The position numbers and the translations under genes are program-made. This document shows, one piece after another, positions 8,359 through 14,971 of a stretch of 64,000 nucleotides of DNA (the first letter of the stretch is position 1; every line of letters begins with the position of its first letter). This DNA comes from Gaetbulibacter sp. S0825 (GTDB lineage Bacteria > Bacteroidota > Bacteroidia > Flavobacteriales > Flavobacteriaceae): positions 708,504-772,503 of the forward strand of contig NZ_JAATJT010000002.1 of the NCBI RefSeq assembly GCF_011777505.1, given 5' to 3'. The notes under the pieces were generated by a model. The model was not told where the DNA came from and made no database searches. It worked only from the letters and a program-made list of their open reading frames with translations.

Positions 8359-9396
8359 TTAAGCTTCATCAACTGCTTTTCGCAATCTAGTGCGTCTATC
8401 AAAAGCTTGCAGTTTATCAATCACTTTGCTTTCAAGAAAATCAATTACCTTTTCTTCAACTCTTATCTTTGGCTTGTAAACCTTATTTATGTAAGTAATT
8501 CCGCCAGGAGACATCACGTTTACTTCAACAAGTTTACCGCCTATAACATCAATACCAACAAAATACAATCCGTCACTAACCAATTTTGGACCTATTTGTT
8601 TGCACAATGCTTTTTCTTCTTTAGTAAGTGTATGTTTTTGCACACTACCTCCAGCTGATACATTGGAACGATGATCGTCGGTTCCTGGAACACGCTTCAT
8701 AGCTCCAACAGGTTCTCCATTAAGCAATAAAATTCTAACATCTCCTTGGTCTGCTCCTTCAATATAGTCCTGAAGAATTACATAATTTGAAGAACCATCT
8801 GCTCCTGAAATATAGAAATCCAGTAAGGAGTTGATATTACTCATTGCCGATTTTTCAATAAGAATCACGCCTGAACCTCCAAAACCATTTAATGGTTTCA
8901 ATATCATTTTATCTGCTTTTGATTCTTTTATTTGTTGAACTAAGTAGTCTTTGTTTTTGGATACGTGAGTTGCAGGTATAATATTACTATGCGCATCTCC
9001 AAAAGCTGCTGTGTATAATTTATTATTAGCTTCTCGCATACCACGAAGTGAGTTAATAATAAATACATCATCTTTTACAGAATCTAAAAAGTTCAACATT
9101 ATTGGATCTAATGGAGGGTTTGCTCTGAAAAATATAGCATCAAAACCAGCCAGTGGCAACATCTCTTCACGTAGTTTTGCTTTATTATAGAATGCTTTTA
9201 AAGAACCAGGTACTTTATCCATTCTTCCAATAACAGTACAGAAAGCATTGGTTACACTATTTCTAATCGTTAAGTTTGCTGGAGAGCACATAGCGACGCC
9301 ATGACCACGTTTAGCACATTCTTTCATTAACGCTAAACTTGTATCGTTTTCTGCATCAATATCTTCCCAAGGGTACATTATAAAACAAACATTCAT
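8359..9396 (-). CDS. GshB-like ATP-grasp ligase (glutathione synthetase family)
   Basis: 345 residues with the full glutathione-synthetase layout: an N-terminal MNVCFIMYPWEDIDAENDTS, the ATP-grasp lysine loop ILKPLNGFGGSGVILIEK (165-182), GDVRILLLNGEPVGAMKRVP (218-237), the SNVSAGG loop (244-250), and the metal-binding VGIDVIGGKLVEVNVMSPGG (280-299). E. coli GshB has matching segments. GshB joins glycine to gamma-glutamylcysteine. No gamma-glutamylcysteine ligase is in the window, and bshA shows that bacillithiol is the likely main thiol, so the acceptor and donor may differ. Members of this family are often found next to QEGLA and NFGA-fold genes. I leave out a gene symbol because glutathione synthesis is not shown. 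Confidence 0.85.
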   Translation of the reverse strand: MNVCFIMYPWEDIDAENDTSLALMKECAKRGHGVAMCSPANLTIRNSVTNAFCTVIGRMDKVPGSLKAFYNKAKLREEMLPLAGFDAIFFRANPPLDPIMLNFLDSVKDDVFIINSLRGMREANNKLYTAAFGDAHSNIIPATHVSKNKDYLVQQIKESKADKMILKPLNGFGGSGVILIEKSAMSNINSLLDFYISGADGSSNYVILQDYIEGADQGDVRILLLNGEPVGAMKRVPGTDDHRSNVSAGGSVQKHTLTKEEKALCKQIGPKLVSDGLYFVGIDVIGGKLVEVNVMSPGGITYINKVYKPKIRVEEKVIDFLESKVIDKLQAFDRRTRLRKAVDEA

Positions 9397-9431
9397 CTTC
9401 TTATATTTTAAATTCTTGAAACTTAATTTAA

Positions 9432-10757
9432 CTATTTTACTTCTTCGTAATGATCATCCCAATTCTGCACTTTTGGTTCACCAAGTTTCCCTACAGATTT
9501 AGCAACTAACATTGACACCATGGCATCTCCTGTTACATTTACTACAGTTCTACACATATCAAGTGGTCTATCTACAGCAAAAATAAGGGCCAATCCTATT
9601 GGTAATAATTCTGGTGGAAGACCAACAGATTCCAGTACTATAACTAACATTACCATTCCTGCTCCTGGGACAGCAGCACTACCAATGGATGCTAATAAGG
9701 CTGTTAAAACAATAGTAATCTGGTCGCCAAAAGTTAGGTCTAAACCTAATGCTTGAAAAATAAATACAGCGGCAACAGCTTGATATAAACTTGTTCCATC
9801 CATATTTATGGTTGCTCCTACTGGAAGTACAAAGCTTGATACTTCCTTATCAACTCCTATGTGCTCTTCAACTCGTTCCATAGTTACAGGAAGTGTTGCA
9901 GCACTACTACTTGTGGAAAATGCCAATAATTGCGCAGGACTAACTTCTTTTAAGAACCAGAACGGATTTTTCTTTGTAACAGTAGCAACAATAACTGTAT
10001 AAAAAACAATCATTAATGCAAGTCCAAGAAGCACAACTCCAGCATACTGTGCTAATGCAACTAAAATATCTGGGTCATCTGAAGACACCACAACGCTTGC
10101 TAAAAGAGCAAACACTGCGTAAGGTGCTGTTAGCATTATTAAGTCTACCATTTTTAACACCACATCGTTGAGCGAATCAAAGAGATTTTTTAAGGGTTCA
10201 GCTCTTTTTTCTCCAATTAACAACATTGATATCCCTAAAAATATTGAGAAGAAAATCACTTGAAGCATCAAACCATTTTCACTCATTGCTTTAAAGGCGT
10301 TGTCTGGCACCATATCTTCCAAAAACTGTAATGGTCCACTCTCTACTTGTTTAGAAGCCTCAGCAATTTTACCTTGTACACTGCTGTTATCTTTATAAGT
10401 ACTTGAAAGTTTTTCAATAGTTTCTTCCGAAACTCCATCACCTGGTTGTAATACATTTACTACCATTAACCCAATAGAAATAGCAATTACAGTTGTTATA
10501 ACGTAAGTGATAATAGTACGAATACCTATACTTTTAAATTTTGAAATATCTTTTAAATCTGAAATTCCTTTTATTAAAGAAGCTAATATTAATGGAATAG
10601 CAATCAATTTTAATAGCTTAACAAAAATGCTACCTAGAGGTTTTATCCAATCGTCAGTAAACTCTTTTCCTCCATCAATTTGTAGCATGATGAAACCAAA
10701 GATGAGACCAATAAGCATCCCTATTAAAATTTGCCAATGTAGTGCTAGTTTTTTCAT
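9432..10757 (-). CDS. Dicarboxylate/amino acid:cation symporter (DAACS/SDF family)
   Basis: 441 residues, about eight membrane helices plus two re-entrant hairpins. The diagnostic serine-rich loop STSSSAATLPVTMERV and the NMDGTSLY motif of the second transport core are both present, and so is the cation-site region DRPLDMCRTVVNVTGDA. Family members (GltP, DctA, eukaryotic EAATs) import glutamate, aspartate or C4-dicarboxylates with H+ or Na+. The substrate cannot be read from the sequence with certainty; the Arg in DMCRTVVNVTGD favours an acidic amino acid. It follows aroC by 5 nt and precedes the ATP-grasp gene by 35 nt, so it could supply an acidic substrate to that cluster. Confidence 0.93.
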   Translation of the reverse strand: MKKLALHWQILIGMLIGLIFGFIMLQIDGGKEFTDDWIKPLGSIFVKLLKLIAIPLILASLIKGISDLKDISKFKSIGIRTIITYVITTVIAISIGLMVVNVLQPGDGVSEETIEKLSSTYKDNSSVQGKIAEASKQVESGPLQFLEDMVPDNAFKAMSENGLMLQVIFFSIFLGISMLLIGEKRAEPLKNLFDSLNDVVLKMVDLIMLTAPYAVFALLASVVVSSDDPDILVALAQYAGVVLLGLALMIVFYTVIVATVTKKNPFWFLKEVSPAQLLAFSTSSSAATLPVTMERVEEHIGVDKEVSSFVLPVGATINMDGTSLYQAVAAVFIFQALGLDLTFGDQITIVLTALLASIGSAAVPGAGMVMLVIVLESVGLPPELLPIGLALIFAVDRPLDMCRTVVNVTGDAMVSMLVAKSVGKLGEPKVQNWDDHYEEVK

Positions 10758-10762
10758 ATATC

Positions 10763-11827
10763 CTATAGTTTAGTAATCTTATTCAATAAATAATAATCTG
10801 CCAATACTAAAGCTGCCATAGCCTCAACAATAGGCACAGCTCTAGGGACGACACATGGATCGTGACGTCCTTTCCCTTGCATTTCCAACTCATTTCCTTT
10901 TGCATCGATGGTTTGTTGTTTTTGCATAATGGTTGCAACAGGTTTAAAGGCAACTCGAAAATAAATATCTTCTCCATTACTTATACCTCCTTGAATACCG
11001 CCAGACAGGTTTGTTTTAGTACTTCCATCTGAATTAAAAATATCGTTGTGTTCGCTCCCTTTCATTTCTACACCACAAAATCCACTGCCATATTCAAATC
11101 CCTTTACGGCATTTATAGAAAGCATAGCTTTACCTAATTCTGCATGCAACCTATCAAAAACAGGTTCGCCTAATCCAACAGGAACATTTTGCAAAACACA
11201 AGTCACCGTTCCGCCAATGGTATCGCCCTCTTTTTTAATGTCTTTAATAAGAGTAATCATTTTTTCGGCTACTGCTTCATCTGGACAACGAACAGCATTA
11301 GATTCAATTTTTGAAAAATCTAAATCCTGATACGGTTGGTTGATGTTTATTTTTCCAACTGAAGATGTAAATGCATTTATTTTTACGTCTTTAAGCAATT
11401 GCTTAGCAATCGCTCCAGCTACAACCCGACATGCTGTTTCTCTTGCAGAACTTCGTCCTCCACCTCTATAATCACGCACGCCATATTTTTGGTCGTATGT
11501 ATAATCTGCGTGACTTGGTCTATACACATCTTTTATATGAGAGTAATCTTTAGATTTTTGATTAGCATTTTTAATGACAAACCCTATTGGAGTTCCCGTA
11601 GTTTGACCTTCAAAAATTCCAGATAAAAATTCAACTGTGTCAGGCTCTTTGCGCTGTGTTACAATTTTAGATTGTCCAGGTTTACGTCTATTCATTTCAT
11701 GCTGGATAGCATCAAAATCTAATTTAAGCCCTGCAGGACAACCATCTATTACACCTCCAATGGCTATTCCATGAGATTCACCATAGGTAGAGAGTTTAAA
11801 TAAATTACCGAAAGAATTTCCAGCCAT
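10763..11827 (-). CDS. aroC: Chorismate synthase
   Basis: 354 residues, normal length, beginning [20 protein letters not shown], the conserved N-terminus of AroC with its catalytic His. Further signatures are the mid-protein [17 protein letters not shown] and the C-terminal [20 protein letters not shown]. It removes phosphate from 5-enolpyruvylshikimate-3-phosphate, using reduced FMN, to give chorismate for aromatic amino acids and menaquinone. It heads the minus-strand run. The other shikimate genes are not in the window. Confidence 0.97.
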   Translation of the reverse strand: MAGNSFGNLFKLSTYGESHGIAIGGVIDGCPAGLKLDFDAIQHEMNRRKPGQSKIVTQRKEPDTVEFLSGIFEGQTTGTPIGFVIKNANQKSKDYSHIKDVYRPSHADYTYDQKYGVRDYRGGGRSSARETACRVVAGAIAKQLLKDVKINAFTSSVGKININQPYQDLDFSKIESNAVRCPDEAVAEKMITLIKDIKKEGDTIGGTVTCVLQNVPVGLGEPVFDRLHAELGKAMLSINAVKGFEYGSGFCGVEMKGSEHNDIFNSDGSTKTNLSGGIQGGISNGEDIYFRVAFKPVATIMQKQQTIDAKGNELEMQGKGRHDPCVVPRAVPIVEAMAALVLADYYLLNKITKL

Positions 11828-11856
11828 TAATTATGTATTCTTATTAGTTAGTTTCG

Positions 11857-11886
11857 CTAATGTAATTGTATTATTAGAGAAACAAA
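11857..11886 (-). promoter_or_regulatory. Candidate promoter of the aroC-led run
   Basis: On the minus strand, TTTG (11883-11886), an 18-nt spacer and TACATTAG (11857-11864) lie about 30 nt before the aroC ATG. The fit to TTTG/TAnnTTTG has one mismatch. The same TAnnTTAG variant occurs before the tRNA cluster. Confidence 0.35.
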
Positions 11887-12012
11887 AATGGATTTTAATT
11901 ATTAGCCATATTTATTGATGATTTTTTGGCAAATTTCAATATTGGCATAATATTAGCGTTATAGATTTATATTTTTTATCAAAATAATTACTTTTACAAA
12001 AACTTAAAAATT

Positions 12013-12498
12013 ATGAAAAAATTATTTTTATTATCATTGACTTTATTTGGGTTTGCATTTACTGCACAAGCACAAGACATCTCAGATCATGCCATAGGAT
12101 TACGACTAGGCGATAGTGATGGTTTTGGTGCTGAAATTTCCTATCAACTCGGTTTAAGCGATTCGAATAGATTAGAATTTGGTTTAGGCTGGAGAGATGG
12201 CAAGAATTATAGTGCTTTAAGAGCTGTTGGGTTGTACCAATGGGTAATGCCGCTTGATGGAAACTTCAACTGGTACACTGGTGTTGGTGGTGGTTTTGCT
12301 TCTTATAGCTTAGACAATGCAGCACCTGGAGTGGACGACAGTAGTACTTCCTTATTAGTTGCTGGTAATATAGGGATTGAATATGATTTTGATATTCCAT
12401 TACTTATATCTTTAGATTTTAGACCAGAACTTGGTTTTGGAGATATAAATGATGATTTAGATTTTGATATCGCCTTAGGGTTACGTTATCAATTCTAA
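12013..12498 (+). CDS. Small outer-membrane beta-barrel protein, secreted, function unknown
   Basis: 161 residues with a clear signal peptide (cleavage near AQA-QD, residue 20). Alternating hydrophobic/polar beta strands follow (IGLRLGDSDGFGAEISYQL, LEFGLGWRDG, ALRAVGLYQWVM), and the protein ends in LGLRYQF, with the C-terminal aromatic residue usual for outer-membrane barrels. Eight short strands would fit the length. It stands alone between divergent aroC and the sigma-factor operon and has its own strong terminator. A structural or adhesion-related porin-like role is possible; nothing points to a ligand. Confidence 0.75.
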   Translation: MKKLFLLSLTLFGFAFTAQAQDISDHAIGLRLGDSDGFGAEISYQLGLSDSNRLEFGLGWRDGKNYSALRAVGLYQWVMPLDGNFNWYTGVGGGFASYSLDNAAPGVDDSSTSLLVAGNIGIEYDFDIPLLISLDFRPELGFGDINDDLDFDIALGLRYQF

Positions 12499-12521
12499 TA
12501 GTAAATAGATATTAAATTATT

Positions 12522-12552
12522 AAAGACCACTTAGCAAAGTGGTCTTTTTTTT
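12522..12552 (+). terminator. Strong rho-independent terminator after the beta-barrel gene
   Basis: AAAGACCACTT and AAGTGGTCTTT form an 11-bp perfect stem around the loop AGCA, followed by a run of T. Confidence 0.92.
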
Positions 12553-12620
12553 AACTAAAAATGCAATAGATTTAAAAAACCTCGTCTTTACAATTGAAGA
12601 CCTGTTTTAAAAGGCGTTAA

Positions 12621-13157
12621 ATGACCCATCAATCAGAAAACAATAAAAAACTTAAAGACTTTTTTGGAAAAGAATATCAATCTCTTAAAGTTTTTGTCAA
12701 TTCAAGAATTAAGGCAACTGCCAGTCGTGATGCCGAAGATATAATTCAGGATGTGGCTTTAAAATTGTTTGCTGGAGCTGATAGATATTCGCCCATAAAT
12801 AATGTAGCTGGATTTGTATACAATTCAATAAAAAACAAAATTATTGATGTTATGCGATCTAAGAAGTATAATTATAGTTATGAAAATAATGCAGAAATTA
12901 AGCTGCAAGAATTGGCAGAAATGGTATATGATACGGCAGAAAACCCTTATAGCGAAGAAATGAATTATGTACTAAAGAAGGCAATCATTAATCTAAAACC
13001 TGAGTATAGAGATATTATTATAGCAATTGACTTTGAAGGATATAGTTATAAAGAAATATCATTAGAAACTGGAATACCTAAAGGCACTTTAATGTCTAGA
13101 AGACATAGAGCCATAGGCATACTTTATAAGAAATTAGAAACAAAAAATATTAATTAA
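12621..13157 (+). CDS. ECF-type RNA polymerase sigma factor
   Basis: 178 residues with the two ECF regions: sigma2 (about 20-90, with DAEDIIQDVALKLF) and sigma4 (about 120-170, LKPEYRDIIIAIDFEGYSYK and the HTH ISLETGIPKGTLMSR). It directs RNA polymerase to a special promoter set. No FecR-like or other obvious anti-sigma factor follows. Instead there are two small genes, 12 and 18 nt further on, the first of them a membrane protein that could hold the sigma factor, by inference only. The stimulus is unknown. Confidence 0.9.
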   Translation: MTHQSENNKKLKDFFGKEYQSLKVFVNSRIKATASRDAEDIIQDVALKLFAGADRYSPINNVAGFVYNSIKNKIIDVMRSKKYNYSYENNAEIKLQELAEMVYDTAENPYSEEMNYVLKKAIINLKPEYRDIIIAIDFEGYSYKEISLETGIPKGTLMSRRHRAIGILYKKLETKNIN

Positions 13158-13169
13158 AAAGAGAATACA

Positions 13170-13574
13170 ATGACAAATTTTTTCAATCATAAGTTAAGAG
13201 GAAGATCTCCTGGGGAAATTGCAGGATTGATAATACTAGCAATTATAGGAATATCTGGACTTGCCATTCTTTTTGGTTTTATAATAATGTGGCTGTGGAA
13301 CTGGTTAATGCCTGAGCTTTTTGGCTTAACAACAATAACTTATTGGCAGGGAGTTGGGCTGTTTATACTTTTTAAAATCCTTACTGGAAGTTGTGGTAGC
13401 AGTAGCTGTGATTCATCAAAAGATTTGAAATCAGATTGCAAAACCGATTCTAAAACAAGTTTTTCAAAATGGAAGCACTATGACAAATTTTGGAAAGAAG
13501 AAGGAGACATGCTTTACAAACAGTATGTTGAACGCCAAAACAATGATAATAAGGAAGATAATTCAATTGAATAG
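13170..13574 (+). CDS. Small membrane protein of the sigma-factor operon, unknown function
   Basis: 134 residues. Two hydrophobic stretches (about 17-45 and 57-75) are likely membrane helices. Then comes a Cys/Ser-rich SCGSSSCDSSKD (about 75-86) and a charged cytoplasmic-looking tail with KWKHYDKFWKEEGDMLYKQ. It begins 12 nt after the sigma gene, so the two are probably co-transcribed. Its position suits a membrane-bound partner or anti-sigma factor, with the cysteines as possible redox or metal sensors. No known family is recognised. Confidence 0.75.
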   Translation: MTNFFNHKLRGRSPGEIAGLIILAIIGISGLAILFGFIIMWLWNWLMPELFGLTTITYWQGVGLFILFKILTGSCGSSSCDSSKDLKSDCKTDSKTSFSKWKHYDKFWKEEGDMLYKQYVERQNNDNKEDNSIE

Positions 13575-13592
13575 TAGTAAATGCTTAAAAAC

Positions 13593-13814
13593 ATGAAAAA
13601 AGTATTAATATTTAGAACAAATATCGAAACCCAAAAAAGTGTTGAAGCAATACAAATGCTATTTAATAATCAATCTAGCATTATTAATTGGTCAATAGAT
13701 TTAGAAGATATTGACAAAGTATTAAAAGTTAAGATTACTGATACATTAAATGAAAATGATGTAAAAAACTTGGTTAAGGTAAAAGGCTTCTATTGCGAAG
13801 CCTTGCCAGATTAA
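13593..13814 (+). CDS. Small ferredoxin-fold-like protein of the sigma-factor operon
   Basis: About 73 residues from the ATG at 13593; an in-frame ATG at 13581 would add four residues. The alternation MKKVLIFRTN / helix / INWSIDLED / KVLKVKIT / helix / GFYCEAL suits a beta-alpha-beta-beta-alpha-beta fold as in heavy-metal-associated (HMA) domains. The CxxC metal motif is missing, and one Cys remains near the C-terminus. It is third in the sigma operon. Function unknown. Confidence 0.65.
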   Translation: MKKVLIFRTNIETQKSVEAIQMLFNNQSSIINWSIDLEDIDKVLKVKITDTLNENDVKNLVKVKGFYCEALPD

Positions 13815-13830
13815 AGTTCTATAATTGATG

Positions 13831-14967
13831 TTAAATTGACACACATCTAGTTAGTGCTTGCCTATAAATTTCTTCGTAATGTGGTACTATAGCATGAAGA
13901 TCGAATTGCATAGCCTCTCTTTTAGCGTTGTCCTTAAATTCAGCTAAGACAGCTTCATCTTTAAGGATTTTCAATGCATTTGTAGTCATATCTTCAATAT
14001 CGCCTACATTACTTAAATACCCAGATACACCATGTTTATTTACCTCAGGAATTCCTCCTGTATTACTTGATATAACAGGGACACCTGATGCCATGGCTTC
14101 TAAAGCAGCTAGTCCAAAACTTTCAGTTTGAGATGGCAATAAAAATAAATCACTAAAGCATAGTATTTTATCAATTTCGCTGCTATTCCCCAAAAACTTA
14201 ACCTTATCTTCAATTCCTAATTTTTCACATAGTCTTTCTGCTGGTTCTTTTTCTGGACCTTCACCAACCATCATTAGTGTTGCAGGTATCTCTTTCTGAA
14301 TATTGTTAAAAATATGAATAACATCATCAATTCGTTTTACCTCTCTAAAGTTGCTAATATGTGTAACTACCTTTTCATTTTCATTTGCTAACATAGCTCG
14401 TTGACAATCCGTAAAATGATTTACATGCCTTTCTAGGTCAATAAAGTTTGGTACTACTTGTATGTCATTTTTAATATTGAACAACCTTAAGGTATCTTCT
14501 TTTAAACTTTGAGACACTGAGGTTACTGCATCTGATTTGTTAATACTAAATTCAACTGCAGTTTTGTAAAATGGATGACTCCCAACAAGCGTAATATCTG
14601 TACCGTGAAGTGTTGTCACTATTGGCAATTCTATACCTTCTTCGTGCAACATTTTTTTGGCCATATACGCAGCATAAGCATGCGGAATAGCATAGTGCAC
14701 ATGCAACACATCTATGTTATGAAGCTTTACTGTATCTACTAATTTACTTGAAAGAGCCAACTCATAAGGTTGGTAAAGAAATAGTGGATATTCTGGTACA
14801 TTTACTTCATGAAAATGAACATTATGACTTAATAAATCCAACCTCACAGGTTGACTATAGGTTATAAAATGTACCTCGTGTCCTCGCTTAGATAGTTCTA
14901 AACCCAATTCTGTGGCTACTACACCACTACCTCCAAAGGTTGGGTAGCAAACTATACCTATTATCAT
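13831..14967 (-). CDS. bshA: N-acetyl-alpha-D-glucosaminyl L-malate synthase, bacillithiol pathway step 1
   Basis: A GT4 glycosyltransferase of about 378 residues. The N-terminus MIIGIVCYPTFGGSGVVATE is the hallmark of BshA, and VHYAIPHAYAAYMAKK and the C-terminal EAMASGVPVISSNTGGIPE (nucleotide-sugar donor loop) agree. It joins GlcNAc from UDP-GlcNAc to L-malate, the first step of bacillithiol synthesis. The start is placed at the ATG at 14967, five nt after the stop of the upstream GH3 fusion. A TTG at 14982 would give a short overlap and does not match the family N-terminus. bshB and bshC are not in the window. Confidence 0.95.
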   Translation of the reverse strand: MIIGIVCYPTFGGSGVVATELGLELSKRGHEVHFITYSQPVRLDLLSHNVHFHEVNVPEYPLFLYQPYELALSSKLVDTVKLHNIDVLHVHYAIPHAYAAYMAKKMLHEEGIELPIVTTLHGTDITLVGSHPFYKTAVEFSINKSDAVTSVSQSLKEDTLRLFNIKNDIQVVPNFIDLERHVNHFTDCQRAMLANENEKVVTHISNFREVKRIDDVIHIFNNIQKEIPATLMMVGEGPEKEPAERLCEKLGIEDKVKFLGNSSEIDKILCFSDLFLLPSQTESFGLAALEAMASGVPVISSNTGGIPEVNKHGVSGYLSNVGDIEDMTTNALKILKDEAVLAEFKDNAKREAMQFDLHAIVPHYEEIYRQALTRCVSI

Positions 14968-14971
14968 TTTT

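Noticed and set aside
8359..9396. Naming the ATP-grasp gene gshB
   Set aside because: The family fits, but no gshA is in the window and bacillithiol is the likely thiol; glutathione synthesis is not shown.
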